Notes under the pieces: model-generated
Told to the model about the DNA's origin: nothing
The model's input: the letters and a program-made list of their open reading frames with translations, nothing else
Database searches by the model: none
NCBI GenBank assembly: GCA_030407005.1
Contig: JAUDYN010000011.1
Span: 1,168,501-1,232,500, forward strand
Length of the DNA stretch: 64,000 nt
Origin: Desarmillaria ectypa
Lineage: Eukaryota > Basidiomycota > Agaricomycetes > Agaricales > Physalacriaceae
Direction of reading: 5' to 3'
Position numbers and translations under genes: made by a program
Shown: piece after piece, positions 1-11,360 of the stretch
How positions within the stretch are numbered: the stretch's first letter is position 1
Layout of the letters: each line of letters starts with the position of its first letter

Positions 1-239
1 TCTCCATCCATGATAGAATGCTGGAAATGAGCAAGGTGAGCTCGAAAGGTCGTACCTAGGAAGCACTTACGGCTCCTGAAAACACCCAATCCAAGCCAGG
101 CTACCACCGAGATTGCAGCGACGGCTTCACAAATGTTAGAATTTAAACTAAGAATGAGAGATACTGTTCAGAGTCCAGACGCACATAGTCCTATATTCCA
201 CATAACCTGGGTGGTTCGTTCATCCTGTACGATGATGTC

Positions 240-1323
240 AAAGATGAGACAATCATGAAGTACAGACACCTATCAACTTACGGCACTACGTGCATTTTTT
301 CCCACTGAGATTTCGTGAACAAATACAGGGACAGCGGCTGAAATAGCTCCGTTTCCGAGTCCCTGACGACGCTTAGGCAAGTTTTCTTCATGTGGGGTCA
401 ATGGACTGACTAGAATAGTGCGGCCGACAATCATCATGGTGGAGTTCACCGAGGCAGTTTGGATAATGATTCCAATCAAAGCGACCCAACACTGTATACG
501 AACATCTCAGTAGATGCTTTGAGCGGAGAGATAGATGTAAAACTAGACGCACCGAAAGCAAAATAGATACCCGACGACCGACCCACCAACTGCCGCCTAT
601 GAGTAACAAGCGGAAAAGAGGTTCGAATGACATACGACAAAGGCGCAATGGCCGCGCATCCAAAGATATCACCTGCAGGATCAGGATGGTCAGCGTCGCA
701 CTGCTTTAGCTCCGAAAGCGTGACAAACCTAATAAAATGCCACTAGAGATGAAGCTGGTCACCTCCGTATTGGCAGCATGAATTTGACCATCGAATTGAG
801 GACTATCTAATAGGTATTAAAAATACGTCAAGAGGATAGAAATGAACCTCACGTATTCAAGATCCTATAAAATGCGAGAAGGTGAGTTACAAGGTTATCT
901 TCACACCCATCATCTTACCCTCCCATTATACCAGCATCCCTGCAAAAATGAATATGTTACAATGGTTAGAAAGGATGCAGGAAAAGATATTATAGTGTTA
1001 CCAGCCATAGAGAGCAAGAGCGGAAATGGACGCGATCTGGAGGAGCAAAGTATACTTCCTTCCTGTTGCCGTCCAGATCATAATCAAAGCTGGTCAAAGG
1101 AGGAGAGACGACTTGGATAATTAAGGCGGCAAGCCTGAGGGAGACCGCAGCCCAAAAACCTTCCAGGTATAAAAGCATGGTATTGCCTATAGGTAAGACG
1201 TAAATAAATCGGCGGCCCTGACATGGCGGCCATCAGGATAGAGATCGGCCAGCCGTCGACAGGGTCTCTGGTGAACCTGAGTTTCCATCCTTCTTTGCCA
1301 TGCTTGTCACCGCTTCTTGACAT
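240..1323 (-). pseudogene. Decayed MFS sugar transporter (N-terminal half)
   Basis: Frame fragments on the minus strand recall the first half of a fungal hexose/MFS sugar transporter. The start region lies near 1323-1084. An 'FISSGILLG' stretch near 750-800 resembles the loop before TM2. The clearest part spans 490-273: 'GIIIQTASVNSTMMIVGRTIL', then a 50-bp intron (donor GTCAGT, acceptor CGTCAG), then 'GLGNGAISAAVPVFVHEIS', which matches the family GR-x5-G-x-G-x3-AVPVY-x-SEI signature. Between these blocks the frame is broken several times and the TM2-TM3 loop is unreadable. The C-terminal half is not seen, so it is deleted or lies beyond the left edge. A divergently transcribed monooxygenase starts only about 45 bp from the apparent start. 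I infer a pseudogene; a gene with several mis-called introns is the alternative. Confidence 0.5.
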
Positions 1324-1366
1324 TATTTAAACCGTATTATAGTGTACCGTTAGGGCCCACAAAGCA

Positions 1367-3831
1367 ATGGCTGGAAACGAGGCTAGACATGCGAGTACTG
1401 TTATCGCGGAAGACTGGACTTCAAATCCTAGAGGATACTCGGTCGACGAGCATCCTGCTCGGACACCGGAGAGGCGCATCAAAATCATTGGCATCGGTGC
1501 TGGCCTATCGTGACTGTCTTCATCACCCTTGACTTGGAATAAAACTTACAAAATTCACAGGGGAATTCGTCTAGCAGAACAAGTTAAAACGTACCACAGC
1601 GACTTGGTGGACCTCGTCATCTACGAGCAAGCAGATCAGGCTGGCGGTACTTGGCATTGGAATAGGTGGGTCCATCCAGATTCCTTCGATGATCACCGGT
1701 TTATGCTGATTGACAGATATCCCGGTGTCGCTTGTGTAAGTTTGCTGTCATATGCACGATCAGCGAATTCACAACCGCGCGACAGGATGTGCCAGGATCC
1801 AACTATCAATATATCAACGAACCCAAGACCGGTGTGTCCTTTAACCATTTTGAAGGCTAGTACCTGATAGTTCGTGTATGTACCAGATTGGACGAGCTTC
1901 TACGGTATGTCTTGGTAGGTCAGAGAAATATTTGCCAACATTCCCATTATGAAGCATCGGGTGCCGAGATTCGACAGTATTATCAGGACCACGCCAAGAA
2001 GCATGGTCTCAACAAGTACATTATTTACAATCGCGAAGTCGTTGGCGCGAGGTGGAGCGATGAGACTGGGGAATGGACAGTCATGACACGAGATCAATCC
2101 GGGAAGGAAACACTCGACACTTGTAACGTCCTCATTTCCATGAGGGGAAGTTTGCATCATCCCAAATGGCCAGACTTGAAGGGGTTGCCGCTGTACAAAG
2201 GTATGCTGGCTCAGAGGGGTCAACAAAGTCTTCACTCAGCTCTTCAGGTGTCTTGGTCCATAGTGCAAGATATCCTGAAGGGCTCGAATTGACAGGAAAA
2301 CACGTCGCGGTTATGGGATCAGGGTCATCGGGTAAGTTCTGAATATTTTCAATGTTCTCAGACACCCTACTTAATTGTTACTTCCAGGGCTACAGATACT
2401 TCCTTCGATTCTGGATAATGTGGCATGCTCAAATTCATCTAATACAAGTTAAACCTTGGCCTAATCGTTAATTCCTACAGGGTCACCTCTACCATTGGAT
2501 TCGATCTCCAACATGGATCGTCCCAAGGTCTGCGTTGGAAATGCTGGGGCCTATCAAATACTCATATGCTTCAGCGTCGGTGCAATGTTTGCTGGGCCCG
2601 GAGGTACAAACATTGATTGTACGTTTTATGATAATCCCAAATCACCTCACCCTGACCTTCCGGACCAGACACCGAAGAAAAGAAAGAGCAGTTTGCTCGA
2701 GATCCAAAGCATTACCTGTTATACCGCAAGGCTATGGAAAGCGAACTCAAGTGAGTCTTCCTTTCCTAGCAAAGTCATCATTGAACTTTTTCTCTCAGCA
2801 AGCGCTTCCGGTTCGTAATCTCGGGCTCAGAGGAATCGAAAGCTGCACGTGCCAATTGTGAGGAGACAATGCGACAGAAACTTGCCACTGTACCACACAT
2901 CGCAAAGAAGATCATCCCAACGGACTTCGATGTCGGATGTCGTCGTCCTACCCCTGCTCCAGGCTATCTTGAAGCCCTGTCTAATCCCAAAGTGACAGTT
3001 TTTATTGAAGAGCTGAGGGAAATGACAGAGAAAGGGTTTATAGATGCGGGGGGTGTCGAGCACGAGGTGGATGTATTCATCTGTGTGAGTCCCATGTTTT
3101 GCCCGTCGGACAAAGACCGATGTTTCTCAGGCTACGGGCTTCGACACGACGTGGAGACCCCACTTTCCTATCGTTGCTCGAGGCGAAAATCTCCAGGATC
3201 GCTGGGCAGTGGAACCTGACTCATACCTTTCATACGCTGTTCCCAACTATCCCAATTTTCTCACCGCTGCAGGCCCTTTTGGCGCTACCGGTCATGGATC
3301 TATCTTGCCTATCACCGAAATCATGATTGATACCTTCTTGAAGATCGTATGTTGACCGACTCGATCTGCTTCCGAGTCTCTGATTTATATTAGGTTCGGA
3401 AGCTCGGGGAGGAACATATAATTTCCATGGAACCGACTGAAGAGGCGGCGAGGGACTATATGGAGCATGCAGCACTTTTCCTGCAGCGAACCGTATGGAC
3501 TGGAATGTGCAGCTCGTGGTTTAAGAAGGGTTTGTGCGGTAAGTTTTCCTGTGCAATGACCGAAACATTCTAGACACCTTCACACCTACCAGGCATTCCG
3601 CACCAATATCCTGGCTCGCGGGTACATTTCATGGAAGAAGCCCTTTCCTTCCGTCCGGAAGATTGGAAGTACACCTATGCATCAGGAAATCGTTTCCGGT
3701 TCTGGGGGAATGGATTTGCTCAACGGGAATTTGATGGAAGGGACAACACTTGGTATTACGGCCTCTTAGACGGCAAGGATGAGATGCCTGATTATACGGG
3801 GATTTTTGCTGAGTATGCCAGGAAAGACTAG
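1367..3831 (+). CDS. FAD-dependent Baeyer-Villiger-type monooxygenase
   Basis: Multi-exon flavoprotein monooxygenase of the BVMO / steroid-monooxygenase group (Class B, FAD plus NADPH), which inserts oxygen into ketones or hydroxylates small lipophilic substrates. ATG at 1367 opens the exon that ends in the first Rossmann motif 'KIIGIGAGLSG', joined across a 51-bp intron (1510-1560). Next come 'GGTWHWNRYPGVACD' (joined over introns, a hallmark of the family), a BVMO-type segment 'YKGVLVHSARYPEG', the second nucleotide-binding motif 'VAVMGSGSSG' near 2310-2390, and the late 'ATGFDTTWRP' motif near 3085-3150. The reading frame stays open through all inferred splices to TAG at 3829-3831, so the gene looks functional. 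The final Trp of the BVMO fingerprint is replaced by Tyr. Fungal relatives include monooxygenases of secondary-metabolite clusters; the substrate cannot be told. Confidence 0.85.
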
Positions 3832-3929
3832 TGACTTGTTTATCCGAGAATCGAACAGGATAAAACTGATGGTGCTATTAGAAAACAGCCTTGATACTAC
3901 ATCTGATTGCAGTCACGCTCGAAAGATAT

Positions 3930-4150
3930 TGGTTCGACCAGGAGCATCCCAACCCTGTGGCTGAGCTCTCTTTGCATATTTGTGCTCGCGAACTCTGAGA
4001 CAATATGCCTGTAAATGTGGCCATGCCCTTTTCCTTCGCCCAGCCGGCTCTAGGTGAATCCTTGATGCACCATACAGCCGAGCGACGGGAAGAATGTGCA
4101 GTCGGTGAGAGAGAACACATCTCCGGCAATGTGCTGCATCTTTGACACGT
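3930..4150 (-). pseudogene. Glutathione S-transferase C-terminal remnant
   Basis: On the minus strand a short stretch reads 'IAGDVFSLTDCTFFPSLG' followed by 'CMVHQGF'. This resembles the helix of the GST C-terminal domain that carries the N-capping 'FSLAD' motif. It runs into an in-frame stop and then a degraded tail ('HIYRHIVSE'). No convincing thioredoxin-fold N-terminal domain is seen upstream, although an open stretch at 4166-4486 on the same strand could be its corrupted remainder. Most likely a dead GST copy lying tail to tail with the monooxygenase. The identification rests on one motif, so confidence is limited. Confidence 0.4.
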
Positions 4151-4529
4151 TCACGCCCTAGAGATCTAGTTCATCGTGAACAGCTTTGATGAGTGAACAA
4201 CGATTCTTGTCACGAAGTTTAGATGTGTTTGGACCCTTCTTTCGGTTTGGTAGAGCGTTGAAGTGAGCGTCTTTGAAGGCGCTGTATGTATGATGCGAAT
4301 TCTCTGTCTCTTGTATTCGAGAGAGTACCAGGGCACGCTCAGCACGAAGATGTTTTTAATGTTAGACATTAATTGTGGTACCCCTTCGTCATTTTGGATG
4401 GGAAATTCACTCCAATTAGAGAGAAACTCTTTTTGGAAGTCAGTCAGAAGAATGGCAGAAGTAGATTCGAAGGAAGAGGTGCTCATAACGACAGTGAGCG
4501 AATGGTTAAGGTATTGAGTGAATTGTGAA

Positions 4530-4576
4530 GGAACGGTCCGAGTCAGGTTATACGAGTCCGGATTCCGGACCGTTCC
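4530..4576. repeat. Perfect 11-bp inverted repeat
   Basis: The arm GGAACGGTCCG at 4530-4540 is repeated exactly as its reverse complement CGGACCGTTCC at 4566-4576, with a 25-bp spacer. It sits in a gene-free stretch next to AT-rich DNA. It could be the end of a small non-autonomous element, a hairpin or a regulator site; no target-site duplication was recognised. Confidence 0.6.
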
Positions 4577-5399
4577 CCGATTTTTTCCGAGACAAGATAA
4601 GGAAACGGCGTCTAACCCTCAGATTAGGGGCTAAATTAGTCACGTTCTTTACCATAAATGCTAGTCATGTGTGGCCTCGTGGGTGAGCTCCACCGATAAC
4701 GATAAGATATGAAGCGGGGTTGTCTCCTGTTCTCACGGTTAATAGTCCACCTGTATTCTTCAGACTCGGCGCTAGCGCCGCTACCGACATGCCTCGTACT
4801 TCCAATTCCGTTAACTTGACGTTTCTTATGATACTCGCAAGTCCATTCGAAGGTGTATCCAATCATATTGTGGATACGGTGCCGGAGAGGTCTAGGTTCT
4901 CACACAGTAGTGACAGTACTGCACCAAAATTTCAGTATTTTTACCTATAAATACACGAATTTTTTATTTTATTTTTGGTATTTTTTACAGAAAAAATCAC
5001 AAATACTTTGATTTTTGTCCAGCGCCTTAGGCTTCTCCTGCCAAGAGCTGGATTCGTGCTCAGGCCTCAGATGTGGTTCCGATCAAATTGCGTCCCGGTA
5101 TGGTACGTAGACAGGAGATGTTTTTGCAGTTCAACACTGCCATCACCGTAGACTCTCAACCTAACAGCCAATCACAGTATTCAAAATCTTGGATCCATGG
5201 GAAATACCTTTTCGGCTCTCGGCCGTTAACACTACCGCTACTTATGTTCCGGGATAATTTATTGGTTTGAAGAGCATGACGTTGCGGTATCGATCGTTGT
5301 CGGACATAATCTCTTCTAGAGCCGCACGGCGTGCCTCTATACGAAAGCAACAAATGTCGCGGCTGCGACGTTTTTATCTGTATAAAAATGTAATTCTCA
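4577..5399. other. Gene-free spacer with AT-rich tract
   Basis: No coding region is supported here. Open frames at 4636-4950 exist on both strands but show no family resemblance. Positions 4920-5010 are strikingly AT-rich with runs of T and A, unlike the flanks, and could be a promoter-proximal or replication-associated tract or a decayed insertion. Confidence 0.4.
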
Positions 5400-7625
5400 C
5401 GGTTCATTCTTGTCCTAGTACTTCTTGTGGATATAGTCATCAGCCTTATTGCTCGCACGAACAGCGGGCCTGTAGAGGGATTCATCGACACTCATCCTGT
5501 CTCTGACTTTTCGTATGCGACTCGGAACTCGGTGCATCACTTCAGGCAGGTTGAGTAACACGACTCTTCCTTACCGTCATATCTGTTTTAGGTCGCCTCA
5601 GTCCAATCAAGAAATGGCTTGGGATTCCTTGCGCCCAAGTCCAACGATGGCAGCGTGCTCAAGCTCCTACATCGTGGACTGAGCCTCTCCAGTGTTTCGA
5701 ATTCGAGCCTTCATTTCCTCAGCCGATATCTTCATTCGACGAGATGTACGCTGGAAAGAAAGGATGGTTCACCAGAGATTTTCTGGGTCAATCTGAGGAC
5801 GCATTCTCGCTTAATGTATTCGCTCCAGTGATTGAAGGACGTAGTAAAATACCGGTCATGGTAAGTCATGCTCACGTTCTTGTGATCATTAGATGCTTAC
5901 TAGTTATTCAAAAGTATGGGTGTACGGAGGAAATCTCAGTACCGGATCGTCCAATATGCCCATTTACGACCCCTCTGAATTCGCGCGCGCGCAAGCTTCA
6001 AGCGAGACGCCTTGCATCGTCGTTACAGGGAACTATAGGTTAAATGCCTTCGGCTGGCTAGCTACCGACGATCTAGCCGAGGTCAACGGACATATCGGAA
6101 ATTTCGGTATGAACCGATACGTTCTATAAATTTCATATAATTCAATATCCTCAGGTCTTCATGATGTTATCTCCATCTTTGAATGGGTACAGGCAAACAT
6201 AATGGAGTTCGGAGGTGACCCCGATAATGTACTGCATTTGGGGAGTCCGCGGGTGCATTTCTCCTTGGGACTTTCCTCAACTCCGGAAGGCGACTATTCA
6301 ACCACTTAATCCTTCAATCCGGTAGTTATGAGTTAATGGCACGTAATACCCTCATATCTAATGTCATCACACTCTTCACTCACAGAAATGACAGGGCGTC
6401 AACCAGAAGCCGAATATCGCTCCGTATGATGAGCTCCTCGCCTAGGTCGACCCCGAGTTGGCGTTAGTCTCTGCAGTGGATCGAATAAACCGATTGAAGA
6501 CCATACCTACAGCCGAACTTCTTGACGCTGCACAGGCTTTCTATCGTACCAGCTTATGGTGTCTGACTTATGATTCTAATGAACCTGGTTGGGCCACTCC
6601 AGTTTGGGATCTTGTCAACAAAGGTGTATCTTGATGTTTTACGGCATCCCTTGACTGCTGACCTTGAGGTAGGTGATTACGATCCTTGGATAGAAAGTAT
6701 TATTATCGGTGTCAACCGCGATGAAGGCACATTTTTCAATCACCATAGCCAAGTACGTCTATCGCTCTACTTTCATAATATCAACGCTAATATCTATGTA
6801 GTTCTGGATTCGTGAGAATGCAGTGAAGATGATCAAGGACAGAAGGGCTTTGATGATGAAACATGTACTCGATTATTGGACATGTATCCCCCACAGCATG
6901 CTGCTCCTGATCTTTCCGACCTTCGAACATTGTCGTCGACTATGATCTACTGTACGTATACCTTGAATTTTATCTGTATGACACTGTATCGTTCACTGAC
7001 CCATGATTTCCAGCGGACTCTGGCTACTTGATGCCTATGCTCCATGCAGGGGACAAGTTTACCGCTGTTCCAAACTCACGAACTGGTAAACCAGCCCGAG
7101 TATATATGTATCTGTGCCGTACACTTCCGTCGCGTTTGTTAGAAGGGAACGAGCACTTTGGCGTACTGTAAGGAACATTAGTTGTATGAAGGCATCTGCT
7201 ACTAACACCATGAAAGACATACAGGAGAGATACCATTTATTTTCAAGCGTTCCTCTCTGGTAAGTCATGCGACGTCTAGGTCCTGCAATCTATAATCACT
7301 CCTATTTACAGTGGGAGGACTTGGACGACGGAAAGGACGCACAAACATCCGACACCCTTGGCAAATTTTGGTCATCGTTTTCCACTTCCGGCAATCCAGG
7401 TAAGTTGCAACACTCGATTCTCCACCTAATACATCAAAACGATTTGTAGGGAGTGAGTGGCCCATGTTCACGGAGGGTGGTGGGGAGATCCTGATAATCA
7501 GCGATGGTGGAAAGGTTTCGGTGGGTAATGCATGGGAAATTCGGCCTACGGAGCGTCAGGCCTGGATGGATGCTACTGAGAAGAGCATCGCATCGCCGAA
7601 GGAGACGCTGGTTGATAGGTATTGA
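5400..7625 (+). pseudogene. Type-B carboxylesterase/lipase (disrupted)
   Basis: Alpha/beta-hydrolase of the type-B carboxylesterase family, normally secreted ester hydrolases. Recognisable parts in order: 'NSGPVEGFID' near 5460; 'GIPCAQ' (family GIPYA) near 5620; 'EDAFSLNVFAP' near 5795-5828 (family EDCLxLNV); 'VWVYGGNLSTGS' (family oxyanion loop VWIHGGGF, here with H to Y and one Gly lost); and the nucleophile elbow 'FGESAGAFLLGT' at about 6237-6275. Downstream come 'YDPWIESIIIGVNRDEGTFF' and a C-terminal 'WPMFTEGG' block ending at 7625. The nucleophile-elbow frame is one base out of register with the preceding exon, an in-frame TAG interrupts 'YDELLA' near 6445, and the exon after 6800 needs another shift. 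I infer a pseudogene. Confidence 0.75.
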
Positions 7626-8256
7626 TTGAAGAGGGCTCAAAGCCGGGTGGTCGGCAAGCATTACTTCTTTCCTGGAGCAGATAGCTTCTGTCCTTCAGCT
7701 GAGTACGTCCCATTCAGTCAGCCTTCAATGACTCATCGAGTCCATGAACGCCTGTGAGCATTCGTCCCGGCCTAGAGTTGGTCGTTTTCAAACCCCTCCA
7801 GTTATGGGATATTTCCGGGTTCTTGACACATGCTGCAAGTGTCGCCGAGTACTATCGGCGGAAGCGGGATATATTCGAAACGTACTTGGGCAAATATCTC
7901 ATAGGTGTGGCGCAGTAGGACACATCGAATACAGAGATGTTCTACTGGATCAAACTGAACCTCCGGCCATCAGGTAACTTGAGGTGCGAGACAATGAGAG
8001 GTTAGTTGGGATTCAGCGGCATTCGTCAAGCATAGTATCATGCACAAAGGAGTTTTGATGTTACCAAGAGAGTCCGCATGTTTCTTTCTAGATTTTGCGC
8101 CTGTTATAGGTTGTTATCATCGTGATTTATGTCACTAGGCGGCCGTTGTGTTGTAGAATTCTTTAAGATCATCGCTAACTGATGAAACTTAAAGCTTAAA
8201 GATTGGACTCGTACACACAAAACCATGACAGATATGTCAGCATACATTGCACAATA
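7626..8256. other. Spacer downstream of the esterase
   Basis: There is no supported gene. The first 60 bases continue the similarity to the esterase fragment at 11.4-11.6 kb. An open frame at 7744-7977 lacks family resemblance. The right end is the 3' region of PEX3. Confidence 0.4.
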
Positions 8257-10082
8257 CTATCTTCCCCTCACATCGTCCTCAAACCTGGCAAATACAATTG
8301 CCTCCAATGCCCCCACTTCCCGCGTCGAAAGTATATTCTGAAAGAATCGTCAATATAAATCCCAGTCAACTGAAGGAGTAAACTCACATCAACTAGGATA
8401 CACGGCAACCCCTTCAACGCGTCCTGACTCCAATGCTGTAGTGCAGGGAGCAGACCCGCTAGCCTCATCCGCGGTTCTTCCGTCATCTCCTCGACGTTCG
8501 AAGAGGGAAAGACGCTTCTCTCCAAATCCGCAAACAGGATCGCCACCGCTGTATCCAAGGCGCGATCTAAAACGAGACCAAAATCTACTGACTGCACAAT
8601 CCCGTGGAGCTCTTCAAGTAGAGGTGCAAGAGATTCATCTTCAGGCGGTAGCAATGATAGCTGTGATAGGTTGGGCGCCGCCGATGTGGAGGTAGTCCAT
8701 GCATGCGAGGAAGTGTCACTGATGGATGGTGATGGTGGTGTCGAAGGACCGAACCCGCCTTGTGCAAGGACGTGGGCAGCTAGTTCTGGTGTAGATGGGA
8801 GAAGAGCGTTTAAGAAGCTAGTAAAAGCAACAGCAGTTAGAACTCGTGGTCATGGAGAAGCAACTGCTTCAAAGTATGAAAATGCCCTCGGAAAAGACAC
8901 AAGCCGCTTAGCAGCACTGCAGCATCGACAAAAAACAGATACATACTCAGCACTGATATCAATCCGCCGGCGTACGTCTATAATGAGTCGATGAAGGTCT
9001 GAGAGTGTCAGTCGTGTCTTGAGGGATACCCTGTCAATATTCGTGAGCATGATAAAGAAGCAAGAACGGCAGGGAAAAAAATAGAAAGTTTCAGCGGACT
9101 ACTCACCCCTCAAAAACGTCCTCCACGCATGTCCTAACTCTCTCGCCTACATCCTTCCAACCGACGTGAATCAGCCACCAGCTCATCGTCAGAAACCTGG
9201 CCTCTGTATCTTCGGTCGGTCCTTCCGGAAGGTCACTAAACAACACGGAAAAATTCCCCGACATAAGCTCCTCCATCTGCTCCCCCGTGTTCCCAAAAAG
9301 TAAACCCGTTATTGATAGCTGTTCTTCAATACTCTCAGCCAGGCGTTCTTCCCGCGCTGTGGCGAGCACAGAAGATAGGTACCTTGCGCGTCCGAGAAGA
9401 GCGAGTTGCTGGGAGGTGAGCAGAGAAAGAAGGGTGGTGGTGTAGATAAGGGTGAGAGTACGGGTGATACTGAGTATTTTCACAGAGTTCCATAGCGAGG
9501 CTTTGGTTTTGGATGAGGAGAAAGATGTTGACGAGGCGTTAGAGTCGGGTAGACTCACCTCTGAAGGCGATATCGAGGATACAGAGGCCGACAACGACAT
9601 ATCCGATTCAGGCTGGAAGCTCATCTCACTGCTGCTCCCAAGTGAGACGACCGACGCCGCCTCTGACATTACACTCATGTTTGACGACATACTCTGTGGG
9701 CTCCCATGCTCGTCCTCCACATTTAGTGGTAAAGGTGCGGGCCTAGCCTTGCCAAAATTTTGCAGTTCTTGGATGAGCGCCTCAACGTCCATGCCCTCCA
9801 TGATCTGCTCAGAAAGTGTCGGTATCAGTGCCAGTACTGCATACGAGATGTCCTCATGTGTTTGTCGAAATCTTCTTTTCAAGCTGCAGCACCACGATGA
9901 TCACAATACAAGCAATCTGGTAAACCACGTACTCACCTATCCCTCGCTCTTCTGTCTCTTTCCAGCCCATCCCGAGTCTCCTCCAGCCTATCACGAATGT
10001 ATCGCTGGACAGCATATGCGCTACCTAACACGATAGCAGTCTTCTTAATAGTGGGGAAATGCCGTCGAGCAATGTCCAGCAT
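8257..10082 (-). CDS. PEX3: Peroxisomal biogenesis factor 3 (peroxin 3)
   Basis: Integral peroxisomal membrane protein that docks Pex19 and thereby inserts other peroxisomal membrane proteins. The chosen ATG at 10082 gives 'MLDIARRHFPTIKK', a short basic N-terminus followed by a hydrophobic anchor; a longer frame reaching 10256 is less likely because Pex3 proteins start just before the anchor. After an intron comes 'KRRFRQTHEDISYAVLALIP' (a Pex3 signature), then a Ser-rich variable insert (about residues 90-160). The most conserved block follows: 'SLWNSVKILSITRTLTLIY' and 'TTLLSLLTSQQLALLGRARY'. Three or more further exons lead to 'NILSTREVGALEAIVFARFE' and TAG at 8257-8259. Introns have normal GT/AG ends and the frame is intact throughout. 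Confidence 0.9.
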
Positions 10083-10176
10083 TGGTAGTGGTATGGAGAA
10101 GCCGAGCGTAAAGCCTGGGGTCCACGAATTGACCGTGATTTCATGGTTTTTGATTTTGTCCCCGGACCCGGACATT
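10083..10176. promoter_or_regulatory. Short shared divergent promoter, PEX3 / small membrane protein
   Basis: Only 94 bp separate the inferred ATG of PEX3 (minus) from the inferred ATG of the small membrane protein (plus). The two genes must share promoter DNA or have overlapping 5' untranslated regions. No clear TATA box is visible. Confidence 0.5.
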
Positions 10177-10698
10177 ATGTCATTGCCACGTGGGCCGACT
10201 CCGAACTCCGACGACCAGTCCGACTTCACCCAAATAGTACCATCATCATCGAGCAATGGTATGTCTTCGTTCTTGTCGTCGCCCAGAGGACATATATTGA
10301 TACACTGCAGGGTGGAGGTGGACGATATCCATATCCAAAGTATGTTTGGTCACCAGCTGGTGAGTAGCTCTCTACAATAGTGATGTTATGGTTGCTGACC
10401 AGCCTCAAGGCGGCTGGTGGGTCCAACCATCCAACTGGAAAGCGAACACAGCCGTCGTCGCTACCGGAATATTTGCAATCGCTTGTCTTGTTGGATCATT
10501 GAGTGCCGCAAGAGAGGTGCGTCTACTAAACCCTTCGTTTATTTCATGAATGCTGACGTCCAAGTTGATAGCAACGCACTGTAGCACCGAAAAAGTGGAT
10601 CCCGTCGATGTTGTGGGCGAAACAGTTCCAGGAGCCGGAGAAGGTGCGCTCCCAAAAAATCCGGCTATCCAAAGCTCATCTTCGTTCAGGAATCATAG
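10177..10698 (+). CDS. Small conserved single-pass membrane protein (PYPK...VWSPAGGWW type)
   Basis: Five-exon gene for a protein of about 103 residues. ATG at 10177 gives 'MSLPRGPTPNSDDQSDFTQI'. Splicing joins a conserved-looking core: 'GGRYPYPKYVWSPAGGWW', then 'QPSNWKANTA', then one hydrophobic helix 'VVATGIFAIACLVGSLSA', then a basic tail with 'IPSMLWAKQF' and a short last exon ending at TAG 10696-10698. All splice phases fit, although two acceptors lie a few bases beyond the nearest AG. The Pro/Trp-rich motif before a single helix recalls small fungal proteins of the mitochondrial inner membrane, possibly respiratory-chain accessory subunits. I recognise the pattern but cannot give a firm name. 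The upstream in-frame option at 10143 does not keep the core in frame. Confidence 0.65.
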
Positions 10699-11360
10699 TA
10701 GAAGATTCGGTCTATAATCCCAATATTTTCTCTTTTGAAAACATTACTGGAGGCCTTTGCAGTCGTCACCGCAACACCACTACAAAATAAATCCTAAAAT
10801 AAATTGGAATGGTACAAGAGAAGACAGCGCACCCTTCCATCTGAATATGTGCGCGGATCTGCACCTGCACTCCCTTTCGTTGTTCGATTGAGCTATAATC
10901 ATCACACTCTTCTGACGTTCTAGTGTGCACTTGCATCCCTGTCTTCGATTGCCATGCTAGCCTTACACCGACAGGGAAAGTCGTCGTCCTAGGCTCAGGC
11001 ATCGATTCCTTGCTTCTCAAAGACAATTTGATCCTGCTAACATCTTCACTGTAGGGGCGTACATTTTGCTACCTTCTAATACTTTGCAAGGAAGAGCGCT
11101 TGCTAATGTGCATCTTACTCCTTACTCAGTTCCATGACTCCAGCGTACATCGAATTCTCTAAAGTCGTGCGAGTAGCAAGTAAGTATACGAGCAAGAGGT
11201 GGGTTGCTATTATACTCCAATGTTCTGCAAAAACACCTCCGTAAACACGGCCAGCTGTCGTTGCCTACTCCCATTCAAAGCCGGTGCCTAGTCGTGCGAA
11301 TATATTCCTATGTATATCTTTCTTTCTTTGTCCCCTTCACTAGCATGTCTGCTTTCCAGT
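10699..11360. other. Intergenic, nothing recognised
   Basis: No open frame with family resemblance, no RNA gene and no obvious repeat was found. Confidence 0.4.

Noticed and set aside
4720..4950. Open frames on both strands in the spacer before the esterase
   Set aside because: Both strands are open at once and neither resembles a known protein.
9452..10036. 194-codon open frame on the plus strand
   Set aside because: It is the antisense shadow of PEX3 exons, whose minus-strand translation shows clear family motifs.
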